Assembly (NCBI GenBank): GCA_963995505.1
Contig: OZ023185.1
Location: 17,805,691 to 17,869,690 of the forward strand
Length of the DNA stretch: 64,000 nt
Direction: 5' to 3'
From: Hypericum androsaemum
Taxonomy: Eukaryota; Streptophyta; Magnoliopsida; Malpighiales; Hypericaceae
The position numbers and the translations under genes were made by a program. A model generated the notes under the pieces. That model was not told where the DNA came from and did not search any database. It was given only the letters and a program-made list of their open reading frames with translations. Of this stretch, positions 12,633-25,330 are shown in pieces; position 1 is the stretch's first letter; every line of letters begins with the position of its first letter.

Positions 12633-13869
12633 ACATAATTTTAAGTATTTGTCTTGTGAGATTTTGCCCGAGCTCTAGTTTGATGGATGCAACAGTACGG
12701 TAACTTATATGGCTACCAAGAAACCGATCGTCCTTTTTTGTATTAGGCTGGACATTGCACTCTTTTATTTCCATTTCCAATTATGTTATTGCAGTGTCAG
12801 ACTCTGTCCGGTTCAACTGTTGTGCATTTCCCATTCAGTAATACGGTGATTGCAACGTCGTCGTCCTGCACTGCTATCTTGGTAGTAATAGTTTTTAGCT
12901 TAATCATGGATTTGGCGTACCGTAATCTGGATTAGTCGGAATGTGTTAAAATTTTAGAACCATTATGAATTTGTTTGGTTTCTTTTTAAGCATTTTACTA
13001 CTAGCTTATTTGTAAGAACGATTACTAGTCTGTTTCTTTCTTTATTTCAAAAACCTAAGGTATTTAAGAATACCTCGTTTTTAGAGAACACAGAGGTCGT
13101 ATGTTCAATTGTTGATTGGAAACGAGACAGGCGCTTCTCGAACCCTTGTCTCATGATGTAGTGCAATAGCACTTGACCACCATGGAGACAAGAAGAAGCG
13201 TTATGGAACCGTTCCAAATTAATTAAGTACTATTTATTTTGTTGCTAGAACATGGGCTCGATTTCTCTAATGGAAGCCCGAAGCCCAAGGCCATGATCCC
13301 GTATTGCTTGGCAGAGTGGCTGGGATGAAGCTAACATCTTCATCACTCGGAACTCAAAATTCACAGATTGATTTAGGATAATTTTTTCTCATTTTATTTA
13401 AGCTTAGTAGATGAGCTTCTTCTCGGTAAATAGAGGTTGGAAGGTGATCCACAATTGATTAGTTTTGCGGGACTTCAAAATCTTGTTTGGTTAGAGTCGA
13501 CTGAACTTCTAACGTAGACAACTAGACCAATATATACAGACCAATAAATGTTATGGATTTTATTACAAAATTCATTATGGAGTGCGGATAGAGGAATTAT
13601 CGTGATTAATCGGAAATCTCTATTTCAAATCTTGTCAATTTTTAAAGTCCGTAATCATATCTCAATACTATCTCTAACAGTGAATTTATGTCATGTCTTT
13701 GTCCTAATTCGATTAAAATTTACTCATCTCCAATTGGGTAGAGTATAGGTCCGATCCGCTCCGATAAGACAGAATTTGTCAGAATGTACGGGCCCGTGGA
13801 ATTTGCCAAGTTGCGTGAATGCAGGGTAGTAACACCATCATGGTTGGTAGGAGCTGGGATCACGAAACC
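12633..13869. other. Intergenic, no gene seen
   Basis: The first 150-200 bases are probably the RPS8 3' untranslated region. The rest is AT-rich with no coding pattern. It ends with the 9-bp target copy CACGAAACC (13861-13869) of the next element. Confidence 0.6.
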
Positions 13870-13998
13870 GGGTTCAAATTCAGTGAAGATATGGGTAATT
13901 CCCACTGAAAAAGATAGGAACAATATTGGAAATACAATAATTAAAATGAATTAAAAAAAATATCAGCAAAATAATACAATTTATGGAAATACAAGTAT

Positions 13999-14332
13999 GA
14001 GAATATTGGTTTCCATTTTTTCGGATATTGGTTTCATTCTACTATGCTATTGGTTTCATTCTACTATGATATTGGTTTCATTCTACTATGATATTTCTAT
14101 GTTATTGGTTTCATTCTACTATGACATTGGTTTCATTCTACTATGATATTGGTTTCATTCCACCGTGATATTGGTTTTCATCTTCTCCAATATTGGTATC
14201 CCATTATAAGTAAAAATGTATACAATTTGAATGTATTGGTTTCATTCTTCTCGAATATTGGTATCATCGTTCTAGGATATTGGTATCATTCTACTTTAAT
14301 ATTGGTATCATTCATCTATGAATTTTTGCTAG
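13999..14332 (+). repeat. Minisatellite of about 22-bp units with 13 ATTGGT cores
   Basis: The unit is close to ATATTGGTTTCATTCTACT plus ATG. I count 13 ATTGGT cores, most about 20-25 bases apart. Later units change TTTC to TATC. The matching array in copy B is on the other strand at about 39850-40160. Confidence 0.85.
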
Positions 14333-14550
14333 AATTTCAAACAACAACCAAACACCAACATAAAGTTCCAATCTTTAAATACAAAATCATCAGAACCACA
14401 TGAAATCGACCAATCCAGCAATAATCAAAGTCGAAACAGCATATGGGTCATTTCTTTTGGATCAAATAATCAACGAAAAAGCTGGTAAAAAAACCAAAAA
14501 AAAAGACTACATAAAAGAGGGAATGAGACTTCAAGAAAAAACCCAAATAA

Positions 14551-14587
<37 letters not shown>
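14551..14587 (+). repeat. 37-base G homopolymer
   Basis: Thirty-seven consecutive G bases sit inside MULE copy A, followed by more G-rich sequence to about 14637. Copy B has C-rich runs at the corresponding place (about 39511-39534). The exact length may be a sequencing or assembly estimate. Confidence 0.85.
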
Positions 14588-14588
<1 letters not shown>

Positions 14589-14834
14589 GCGGCGGGGAAG
14601 GAGGGAGGGAGAGGGGGCCGGGGGGAGAGCGGCGGGGATTTTTTTTTGGATTATATAAGAAAATGGTAGAACCCTAATGAGTATGTTTGGATAAAAACTC
14701 GAAAATACTCTCAACAGATTCTGATCATCAGATATGTAAAAAAAGAATTTGATCAAATCTAAAGACCCATATTTAGTCCATACGATGGGGATGATTTTTA
14801 TATAGTCCCCCCTGAATCCAAATCCCACGAAACC

Positions 14835-17800
14835 AGCTCTACTCCAAGGTCCATTCATTCTCTCCTCTTCTTTTCACCAACCAAACCACGAAAAACTTAT
14901 TTCTCTTTTTGCACGACGGTGGGGATTTTTTTGGATAGTTTAATTAAGAGTTTTTGGCAATATAAAAATATTCCTTTGAAAACCAAAAGGAGGAATTTAT
15001 TCTAGGGAGAATTGAGAGATCTTTTGTTCCATCACAAAGAATTAGTAGATTTTTGTATTTCAAAAAATTTCTAGGATACAATATAATAGAACAATCATGC
15101 ATTGATATGATTTCATAATTCCTGGATTCTTGAGAGGAGAAATACAAAAATGTTAAATAATAATTGGAAGAGTTGTGCCACTTTCCAAAAGTGCCATTTG
15201 AATCAAATTTAAATTAATTACTAGTGTAATCAGGATATAAGATAGTTTTTAAAAACACCGGGGATTATTGACTTTCGGGAAACCCTAAAAAGAAACCAAC
15301 AAAAACGTCTGAGATGACACGTAGATTGGACTTGGTAATTCTCAATTAAAACATCCAGATGCGGAGTCCGGAAGTGTCTTCTTCTGCTTAAACACCTCCT
15401 CCAATCTCTACATCATTGTTCAATATCAGGTCTACTCGTTATTATCATGGACCAATCATGGTTACGATATGGGTTTAAAATTATAATCCCCCTGTTATTA
15501 TTATTATTATTACTAGGCACCGCCTCATTTAAATCTGATCAAGGATTAGTCAATTATTTTCTGTTGCTGGCACATCACATGACACCATTATTATTAATAT
15601 GGACTTTTATTCTACACGGCGGTGCATATTGAGTAACTATGAACTTACTTATTGGCTAGAAAGTCAGTACTACATGTTATTTCTTACAATAAATATAATG
15701 GAAATCAAAATGAGTATTAAATAAAAGATCCATGAAATGAATCCCTGAGACAGGGAAACTTTACACAGTCATAGAAGGATGTCACTTATTAATTAGCTTT
15801 TCTTATAAAAAAAATCGGAGGAAAACAACAGCATTCGCAGAGTTACATTCACAATTTTCGGAGGGTCGGTTGAAGTGGTAAGCTGTTTATGACTTTAGTT
15901 ATGTATTCATAGGTTACTCATGTAATATATTCGAGTAAATTTGACGATATTTTTTGTTGGTAATAAAATTTGACGTATAATTTTTTTTTTAGATTTTTAA
16001 AGAAAATTGTATTCTCGGTTTATAAAAATATTAAGAAGATTTACTTGTGACCGATAGTCTCCGAATATAAGAAGTTAAAAAATTTACATACAAAATTAAC
16101 TTTTCCGGTTGCTACAATTTAGCCTCCCATTATTTGAAAAGTAAAAGGTAAAATTATTCCCTTGACTTTCTAAATGGTCGTGATTTCCAAGGTTTCAAGT
16201 CAAACCGGACCGTGGTTCATAAGGAGACATTTTAACAGCTTCGGCGGTAATAATGGTGAATGTTGCGGATGTGTGGGGTCTCTACCTGCAGACGGTAACG
16301 AAAAAGAAACAGTTGGATTGTCCAATCAGAGTTTTAGAAGTTACTAAAGTAAATATGGGACCCAGTTAACGCGTCTCACTTGTCCCAAACCTTTAATAAT
16401 TAAAGCGGGCTAAATTTGGCAAAAAAAAAAAGGGCAGATTAACTTTTCGGTTATACCAGACCGGATGACTAATAGATCGACTACTTTAAGTTTATTCTAG
16501 ATAATTTTTGTGAGTTATCCAATAAAAATTTTGCACTATTGTGTTCCACCGATGACCCAGATTTTTTTCGAAAGGTAAAATATATTTCATTCCATGTAAC
16601 TACATCCGAAGTACAATCATCTAGAGTTCATCAACCTTGTAGCAAAAGTCGCTAAGGTCGCAACTACCCGCTACCCCTCATAAGAGCCCACAGACCCTCG
16701 TACAAATAGTATGAGGTTGCAACAGGGAACATCGTCAAAATTTTATTGTGAAAAAATTTAAAGCAAAAAAACTTACGATATGAAAAGAGTATCATAGGGA
16801 TCAAGTCCCACTCGTTGATACTGCGTTACATGAAATCTTTCCCATTCAGACCCAATCCAAAACCCATATATCATCCGAATACAATATCGATGCAGATATT
16901 ACTTCATTGGGATTGATCAAAATAATTGTTGATAACCGTAAATATGTTTTTTTAAGTAAATTTCATTAGGCAAAAACTATTTACAACATGAAACCCGGAA
17001 AGAATGTAAACATGCAGGTCAACTGATATTCCTTATTTTATTCTAACTAAAAATTTCGAGTTTAAACTATAATAATATGATCGTATACATGTTTACATTC
17101 TTTTTATAATTTATCCAATGTAAATTTAAATTAATCAATAAGGGATGCAATATCTAAAATGTGACGCACTAACATAGTAGTAGGCTATACCATACACAAA
17201 GAAGGACATATAGGAAGCTATAAACATGCATAATGCACTGAATGGAGGCTAACTTTCGGGAGGAAAATATTTCCTTCAAATGAAGATGACGGTGACTCGT
17301 AAACAGAATCAAACTGAATCTTTCAGTAGATTTTCAGAATTCAAAGTAAATGACGTTTGTGAAAGAAACAGATTTGAGGATTTGTGTCATTTAATTCGTC
17401 CAGATTTGACAAACTCACACGTAACATACAATTTTTGTGTGTGAAATATTTCTACCATATGGAAAGTTACTAAAATTGAGGTTTCTTTCTGGAGTTTTTT
17501 TGTGTAATACTCTTTGGCGATTAATAAAGTTTTATTTACCTCTAAAACAAATAGTTACTAAAATTGAAACGAAGATAATAGTGAGAAAGATATGAACAAA
17601 AACAGATCTCGTAAAATATTTGCGCATACCCAAATTAAAATGTTTTGTTATGCCATTTTCTTGAGTTTGAGTATTTGAAAAAAGAACAGTATTAAACTCA
17701 TATTTAAAGAACTTTATCACAATTCAATACATACACTACTCAAATTTAGATTGTTTGGTCCACTAAATTCAGAGAATAGGTGGTATGAACAACAAATATT

Positions 17801-19744
17801 ATAAGGATTTCAATGTTGTGTCATTGGGTTTTGCAAAAATAAGGGGTAAAGTTGAGCAAGAAATCATGAAATGGTTGGTGAAGGAAATGATTAATTTCGT
17901 TCTGAAAACAACTTAATTAGTTTTTTCTCCTACTTTCATAGGGAAAACTAAAAAAAGGGACAATAGAAAAAGGTTCCAAAGGTGAAAGGGAAGAAACAAA
18001 GGCAGGGCCAAATTGATAAAATGGGCGATAAAACAGTGACATTACAGGACACCTACCCTTGTGATCATTATAGTGCCCTACAAAAATAACCAATAAGTTT
18101 CTAGTTTTTTCGTTTTTGTTAGAATCTCCATACGAGGGCCATATTAGAATACCAATGAGCACAAATCAATTTGTTATGATTTATGTGATAGTTTTTGCAT
18201 CCAACTAAAACTCTAAATTAATAGGTATGTAAATATAATAATCCGAAAAAAATATTGGGGGTATTATTCTTCTTGTTGTAAAATATACCCCGATTAATCT
18301 ATTTACCAAAAAATAAAGTATGTAAATTTTAACACTCGTAAACAATCGACCTAATAATACAATAATCCGAACGTTATTGCGATTCTTAGCAAATTCCGTA
18401 GGGTTTGGTCTGGTAGGAAGATCTGAAGCTGATTCTCGGAGGATCAAAGAATTCTTCGTATTAACAAAAGTTAACTGTTTTCAAAAAAAAAAATTCCGTA
18501 GGGTTTGGTGGTCTGGTAGAGATCTGAAGCTGATTCTCGGAGGATCGAGCTTTTTTCCTTCCATTAATGTCGTGAATTTCAGCAGTTTGAGCAGTTTGAT
18601 TTGACAATTGCCAGTAAATCTGATACACAAGGCAATAATACTACATTTGTTCTTGTCCCAATGGTTTCGTGTAATAGAAGTAATATAACCAATATACCGA
18701 CAATGATGCGTAAGCTTATAATAAAATAATAATGGATAGAAAATTATGAAAAGTAGGTGAAGTAAAGCAGATTAGTTCTTCTAATGTCATTTTGGCTTAT
18801 ATGTGAGCAAATGTTGCTTGAAGCTAAGCAATGGGTTAATTTTCCTTAAAAAGTTTTGGCTAGAAAAATAATCTATCATTTGTCTAACACCGTAACTAGC
18901 AAAACACGATAGTTTGCTAGAAGCGGTAAGAGATATTGACTCATTTATGGAGGTCTCGAGGTTAAATCTTACGGATGAAACAAAGTCATTTCACAAATAG
19001 TGCTTTAAAATGCTCGACTACTGTATAAACCAAAAATTAACACTGTTAATAGATAAACCAAAACTCTTCTAAGAAAAAATGCGGTATTAATCTTATTAAC
19101 ACAGCCAAATAAAACTAAGGATTATCATCGGTTTGCTTACAGAGCTAAAAGTCAGAGAAATTTATTAACGTACAGCTTTCAAAATAAAAATTTGTGAGAA
19201 CATATAAGGGGAGACAAAAGGAGATGGAAAAAATAATGATCCCGATGTAATTTGTATGATTGCCCCATTAAAGAAATTTCAATTCAGGGGCGACAAGACT
19301 GTCATCTTCCATATTTTGATTTTTGATTTAAAAATATGGTATCCAGACTCAACCGAATGACTAATCCATGTTTGAGTTGAGTGACATTTGAATTTGTCAA
19401 AAGACATCCCAACAAGTATTTAATGTATAAAAGATGTCCCAAGAAGTATTTAACTCTCATGTGTTGCCAAGGACGTCAACTCGAGACCTAATTAAAATAA
19501 AATAATGCCATCATCATTTGATTTATGTAGATTTTAGTTTTGATTTAGATTTTTGATTTAGATTAAATCATGTTGCTGTTAACTGTTGTTCATATGCCAC
19601 CCCACCACATTCATGGCATCTTCTTCTTCTCTCTGATGATTAAATAACACTAATTTGCTCAATTATGTACCTTCTCTCTCATCATAAAGCAAACAAACAA
19701 AAGGCTGCAGGGCACAAATCTTTTGTTAAACCCCATTAGTTGGA
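14835..19744. other. Long gene-free AT-rich stretch
   Basis: No gene could be supported in these 4.9 kb. A 61-codon frame at 15447-15632 begins with ATG and has a Leu-rich hydrophobic start made by an ATT/ATTATT microsatellite; I regard it as chance. The only structured feature is the direct repeat at 18391-18546. Confidence 0.55.
18391..18546 (+). repeat. Direct repeat, two units about 50-55 bp long, 104 bp apart
   Basis: AATTCCGTAGGGTTTGG followed by TCTGGTAG, AGATCTGAAGC and TGATTCTCGGAGGATC occurs from about 18391 and again from about 18494, with small indels. The spacer includes an A-rich run. This is probably a local duplication. Confidence 0.75.
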
Positions 19745-19753
19745 TTTTTACTA

Positions 19754-20037
19754 GAGTAAATTATCTTCGGGTCCCCAGTTTATAATTTTATTACTCGCAG
19801 GTCCCTGGCTTTCGAACATAATGTATGAGGTTCCTGGCTTTTAAGAAAATATTGGTCTGAGGTCCCTAGTCACCGAATTGGAGATTTTCTCTGGAGATTT
19901 TTAAGAAGATCGATTCGGTGACTAGGGACCTCGGACCAATATTTTCTTAAAAAGCAAGGACCTCATACACTATTTTCGAAAGCTATGGACCTGCGAATAA
20001 TAAAATTATAAACCAGGGACCTGAGGGTAATTTTCCC
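19754..20037. mobile_element. 284-bp foldback MITE with 9-bp target duplication (MULE type)
   Basis: Perfect 9-bp direct repeats TTTTTACTA flank it (19745-19753 and 20038-20046). Nearly the whole element is two inverted arms of about 125 bases, with matching words such as CAGTTTATAATTTTATTA and ACTAGGGACCTC/GAGGTCCCTAGT. The central loop is short. It has no coding capacity. A 9-bp duplication with long arms fits a Mutator-derived MITE. Confidence 0.85.
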
Positions 20038-20046
20038 TTTTTACTA

Positions 20047-21196
20047 ACCACTCTAAGAAAAAAAAATTACTCTAATTTTAAAGGGTATCTTTCCATACTT
20101 GAATTCCACTACATTAACCCCTTTTTTCTCTCTCTTTGCCCCTTAATGTAAAGTATTAAAAAGAAATGGATGGGATTATAAAGTTCAATGATTCATTGGG
20201 CCTAGTCAGAATCTCACCATTGCCAACCTGGGATTCTTTTGATGCTTGTTAAATATAAATCCCACAATTATAATAATCGTGATCAATTTAAATGGTGGTT
20301 CCAACATCCAGTCCTTTAGCCTGTTTCTAGTTTTGATTGTTGTGAAACAGTGAAAGGGAACATGGGCTTCTTCTTTTTATTGTTATCATCTGATATCTCG
20401 ATATTTATTATGTCAACTAATTCAAATTTAAATTATGTAAAATATTTGAATGGCAGCAAAAAAAATTTAATCAGTATTTGTTACGGGAACGAAATGATGC
20501 AAAGGTTGGATCCAGCTCCTAGATAAATAATCAATGTCTTAATCAATGAAATTAGACTTTTTGCAAGAAATCCTCAACATATACAGCTGGTTGCAACATT
20601 TTGAGAGAATCAAATCCATGAGATTAGGTGATCTATCTATGGATCTATTTGATGTGACCTTGTAACTTGTAAGGACTTTTTGCTAAAAATAAAATAAATG
20701 GAAATATCATCTTCAAATTGACATGATGCTTCTACATCAGTACATGGAAAATGATAGGTACATAGTGAAAACTCTAAATTTAATTTAATTGCCACTTTTA
20801 TCTTACATCTGGTGCTAAAAATACCTTGCACCTAGCTAAATATCAACTCACTAGAATTTTACAGTGGATAGATGCTTGCAAGAAAACTCCACAGGGAAAA
20901 GTAGGACAAAAAATCCTTGATAATAAGACAAGTAAAAAAAATGATAAATTTAAGGGTTGGAATTCCAAAAAAAAATCCTCTTCATTAACCCTAGAGATAA
21001 ATTGGTTTTAGTTGGAATGCTGGTCCACAATAAATTCTTGTATATACACCTTTTTCCATTTTTCTTCTCTTCAGTGGGACCAAAGAATAGTAATCACAGC
21101 TCAAGCTTCATATGTGATGCTTGATTTGAACCTGCGTTAAAAGATTTTATTTGTCAAAAACAACCAATTGGAAGTTGGAATTCCCTAACAACCTAT
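20047..21196. other. Intergenic, nothing recognised
   Basis: AT-rich DNA between the foldback MITE and the 3' end of the bHLH gene. Its right part probably holds the bHLH 3' untranslated region. No other feature is supported. Confidence 0.55.
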
Positions 21197-23809
21197 TTAA
21201 TTGATTTGATACAAAATAATTCCCAATTTTTTCTTACTCTGCAAATCCTGTGACTGCAACGTCTCCCTTCTTGGATTCTGACCAAAGCTCATTTGAACTA
21301 TGCTTTGGAGGTCACCCTCACAGAAAGCCGAGTACTGCAAATTATCATAGAAGAACATATTAGACAAGTTTTTTACGACCGACACCATCAATTAATTTGA
21401 ATTTGAGTCACATAAGATCACAAGAATAAAATATTTGTTACTATACAAATTTTGACGTGCATTCTCATGATTCAATTTCAAAAAATTTTAGTTACACTAA
21501 AAAGAATTTTGGCTAGGTTGTCTATACGATCGGCGAAAAAATTTAAAATTAAGCTAAGAATTGAATTTTTTTTTGTAAAAATAAATTTTTACACCATTGT
21601 TATGGATTGAAACCTAAACCTCGTCAATTCACCAACGTCTTGTGTCATCATGCCAAATGCCGACGAGAATGAATATTTCTTAATAGAGGAATGGTTACCT
21701 GAGCTGCACTTGGGTCAAACCCATCGAGTAAATTGGGGTTACGGCAGAGGGCAGAGTCCATAGAGCAATGGGTGACAGTCCCATTAGAGACGTTGGTGTG
21801 GAGTCCTGGATTTTGCAGGGGTTGGTGTCCGAAAATGGCCGACGCCGATGAATCTAACGGGAACATGGGATGTGGCAATTGGTGGTTCGATTGGAATATC
21901 TGTAACCCAAGATTCCAAGGGAGAGCCAAAGTTCAGTAAAAAAAAAAAGCTGGCAACGAATTTCCAATTTCAATAATTTATCATAAAATTATCACTCGTT
22001 AAAATCTCAACACGACAAAATGTTGCTCGAAAAGACGATGCTTATATTGTTACTCACATCCTTTGAAGTGAGAGTTTCCATATTGATGTCCAGCCTGGTG
22101 CTATTCACACAGGACACCTTCATAGAAAGGAACTGCCACAGAAAAAGACGAGGAAAAGAGAACAAATGGCAATGATTAGGCATGGTAACTTTACACAATT
22201 CCATGAAATAATTTTTTTTTTTTGAAATGGAGCAATTGGGTTTTTTTTAAATATGGATTCGGACATTAATTTACCTCAACTTGGCGCTGCAAGGACTGGA
22301 CATAGTTGATAATCTCATCAAGCATTAGTGCCTTTCCTGTGACCTATAATGGGGCAAATCAAAACACATGAAATCAATCAATCAACGAGAAATCTAACAT
22401 AAAATTATCACTCGATAAATTAACGTTCTTTTTGGGAAAATTACAGTTCTTGCAAAATTATACTTACTTTGTTGCAACCAGGGACAAGATCCTGAAGAAG
22501 CTTCATCCTTTCGCCGATTTTCTCTCTTCTAACCTGCAAATGTAAGGACCAAAAATTTAGATGCATAATCTCTACACTATGAAATGGAGTGTGGGAATTG
22601 GGAAGAATTCTCTCACTCTTTCAGCTAGACTGTGGCTGTCAGTGGCCTGGCCCCTCCTGGCCCTGACATGAATGTAGTCCTTTAGAGGCTCAGAAGGCTT
22701 GGAATCATCATCATCCTCACTTCCTCCCTTGGAATCTTCTTCTGCCTTTACAGGATTATTTTCAGTCCCATTCCCTTCATTTGGCTTGCTTCTTTTGGTC
22801 TCTGAACTATCATTGTTTTCTGCTTCCTGAACAGAAGAACAGAAAGACAGACAATTCACATCCAATCTAACTAACTGATCCTTTACGAGGTTGCAGCCGT
22901 CGACCTCGTCAACAACCTGACGCGGTAAAACCGATGGGGAAAACCGTGCTAGGATTCTTGACGACCAAGTAGCCTAAAAAAAGAGGAGGTAAAATAAGAA
23001 AGTACCTTCACAGGATTGGTGGGAGGAGGGTCTTTTGCTTTTCCTTTGGAAGATGCTTTTCTTTTCCTGGAATTCAATTCCTTCAAGCCAGCCTCACCGC
23101 CATTAGTTAATTGCTCAGAAACAGTAGACTCCTCCTGGGAAGAATTCCCTAACTCTGATCTCTCCAAGCTCTTGTTCCCTTTCTGGGTTCTAGCTGCCTT
23201 CAGAGAAGGGCTACTAGAGACCCTAGAAAGCTTCACATTGTAAGCAGCCGCCAATTCTGCATTGTTTAGGCTCACCTGATTAGTCCTCCCATTGAAGCTC
23301 CTGCTCCCAAAGCAGGTCACAGCCCTCTGTATGAACCCGGGATCAGCAGCGAACTCTGCCACCCCAGCGGCCGGGGGCTTCCCGAGGCCCGGAAAGTTGA
23401 AGACTTCGTGCAGGTCGTGGTTGACTTTTGGTGGTGAGTTCAAAGGTGTACTATAGCAAGAAGTATTGGTGCTGTTGTTTCCGGTGATTGTACTATATGA
23501 AGCTGCTAACATGGGCTGAGAATGTGGCCCGCCGATGTTGCCCAATTTCCCGATGAGCTCCCTGATCATGAAGCTCTCATTCGATACGTTCGAGTTGGAG
23601 GCCCCCGGGGAGGAGACCCGCGAGCTCAGGGCAGAGTCAAACTGGAGGCCGTGGTCCGTTGACTTTTCCCAGCTGGAGAGGAAGCAGTCACCCCCTTGCA
23701 TTTCGATTGTAGGGGGCAGAGGTGGCCAGGAGGGGATTGAGGAGGATGGAGTTTGGTCAAAGTGCTGCAATGGAGGGATTCCTGCATCGAGAAAGAACTC
23801 GCTTTCCAT
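21197..23809 (-). CDS. bHLH transcription factor, bHLH49/62/78-like (CIB-type subfamily)
   Basis: This is a nuclear DNA-binding protein; members of its subgroup (CIB, BEE and relatives) act in blue-light, brassinosteroid or growth control. Seven exons on the minus strand join in phase: 23809-23006, 22826-22617, 22533-22468, 22343-22275, 22132-22058, 21899-21699 and 21334-21197, giving 520 residues. The N-terminal half is Ser/Pro-rich ([15 protein letters not shown]). An acidic linker (SEDDDDSK) precedes the bHLH at about 320-385. The basic region keeps H-E-R in [17 protein letters not shown], as expected for E-box/G-box binding. Helix 2 is [20 protein letters not shown]. The tail has [14 protein letters not shown], typical of this subgroup. 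The start is the first ATG after the upstream frame, and no lesion is seen. The exact ortholog is not resolved, so no symbol is given. Confidence 0.95.
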
Positions 23810-24068
23810 AAAGTCCGATTCTTGGATTTGAATTCGATTGATTTTGAAGTAAAGTTTTGATCTTTTGGTGATGTAATTGTAACCCAATTGAAGGTTCACC
23901 AAATGGAGTCAACTGACATTATAATTTGAAACTTGGGTGTTGATTGTAAAAGAGTGGGGGAAACAGGGGAAAAGAAACAGAGTAGTTGGAGACAGAGGGG
24001 AGATATGTTTGGTTGAGAGTAGAAAGGAAAAAGGGAAGGGGAAGAGGCTGGGCTGGGTTTGGATAGAG

Positions 24069-24075
24069 TTATATA
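24069..24075 (-). promoter_or_regulatory. Candidate TATA box of the bHLH gene
   Basis: TATATAA on the minus strand, about 260 bases upstream of the ATG at 23809 and just upstream of a pyrimidine/purine-rich leader. Position and sequence fit a TATA box with a leader of roughly 230 bases. Confidence 0.45.
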
Positions 24076-24531
24076 GAAGGAAAGAGAAGGAAACTTTAGT
24101 GCTCTGTCTCTGTTTCTTGCTCTGCTATGTTTGTTTGACCTTTTTAGTCTATCTTTTTTTTTCACCTCCACTGGACAAAAAAGATAAGATTATTATTTCC
24201 TTTTTTTCGTTTAATTTCCCTCAAAAGGCGGAGGAGTGGTGTGTTGCCGGGCCTTGGACGTCAAAGTACCTAACAAGTCCATTTCTTGATCTTGGAATAC
24301 TACAATCTTCCTTTTGGAATTGTAATACATTACAGGACATTGTTTCTCCTGGGTGCCCGAAATTATTGTTCCTACTTGCTAGATCCAGAGTGGTTGTTAG
24401 TTAATTCGTTTGGCGGGGGAAAGTAACTAACCCAATTTTCTTTTTGAGACAATAGTAACTACCACATTCAAGGTGGGCTGGTATAGGTGGTAGGGTCCTA
24501 GTTCACTAAAAAAAATATCACGAATATAAAA

Positions 24532-25330
24532 TGTTAGTTTCCGGAGGGTTCGGTATACTTGATTAGGATCTACGGCAGTCGAGGCAAGTGTTGGACACTT
24601 TTTCCGTAAGACGAGATTGCCCCGTATATTTCAGTGCGGTACGGGCTACGGCAATCGTTCCCAAGATATAACGACTGTTCGGGCGTTTCCAAGAACGTTG
24701 CACACGAAGTCCGTTCGGCCAGCAGGCTGACTGGCTGCACTCGTGGCCCTTCGGTGGCATTCTGGATCCTTCCAGGTGCGCCCAGACTATGCTGGCACTC
24801 CTTTACGAGAGATCTTGCAACCCTTCGGCTGTCTGGAAGTCTCCAGGACGTTCTAGCCCTTCGTGCCTCTTCGGTGGCCATCCTGGAAGGCGCTCGCAGC
24901 CCCTCGTCACTTCGGTAGCTACGCAGCTCTCTCCGAACTCGGGCAAAATACTTAAGGCTCCTCCAGCTCCTCGCGATGATGCGTACGTGTGAAGTGCGAA
25001 GTGCGCCACAAAGCGCCTATTGCGACCTGCGTCCAATGCACCATGCACACACGCACACGCACACGCACACGCACGTGAGCGAGCGTGTGTGCGTGCTCGT
25101 GCTCGTGCTCGAATGGTGCTATGCACCATCCTCGCCGCGGTCCGAGTTGGCTATCCTTCCATTTGGTCAACTCATTTCCTAGTCAACAAGGAGTTTCTCC
25201 TTATAAACTAGGAAATATTGGTGCCACTTTCCAATGTGGGATTGCACTTTTCTTTTTTCTTTTGGGCCTCCCACTTTGGGCCTTTCCACTTTGAACTTTG
25301 CATTGAATTTTTATTCAAGCTTTTCCAACA
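24532..25330 (-). repeat. 3' LTR of the copia element (799 bp)
   Basis: It pairs with the LTR at 29796-30878 but is about 280 bases shorter. It lacks one unit of a 177-bp duplication and a block of roughly 180-190 bases after the word GAACGTTGCACACG. It carries an expanded CACACG/GTGTGC-type microsatellite at about 25046-25112 that is much reduced in the partner LTR. Confidence 0.9.

Larger units (their letters stand above)
13870..14825 (+). mobile_element. MULE-like non-autonomous element, copy A (956 bp)
   Basis: Perfect 9-bp target duplications CACGAAACC flank the element (13861-13869 and 14826-14834). The left end is GGGTTCAAATTCAGTG. The right end, read inward, is GGATTTGGATTCAGGGGGGA. 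These form imperfect terminal inverted repeats of about 20 bases. Nine-base duplications are the mark of Mutator-like elements. The body holds a CCAAT-type minisatellite and a 37-base G run; no transposase is seen. Copy B at 39297-40299 is in the opposite orientation and shares both ends and the minisatellite, but not the middle. Confidence 0.82.

Noticed and set aside
13080..13130. A tRNA B-box-like word (GGTCGTATGTTCAATTG) suggesting a SINE
   Set aside because: No A box, tail or target duplication could be matched around it.
13999..14332. Regularly spaced repeats that could suggest a CRISPR array
   Set aside because: Units are direct tandem repeats without unique spacers, in a plant genome, within a transposon.
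15447..15632. Small ORF with a Leu-rich hydrophobic start
   Set aside because: The hydrophobic run comes from an ATT microsatellite; there is no recognisable motif, promoter or homolog.
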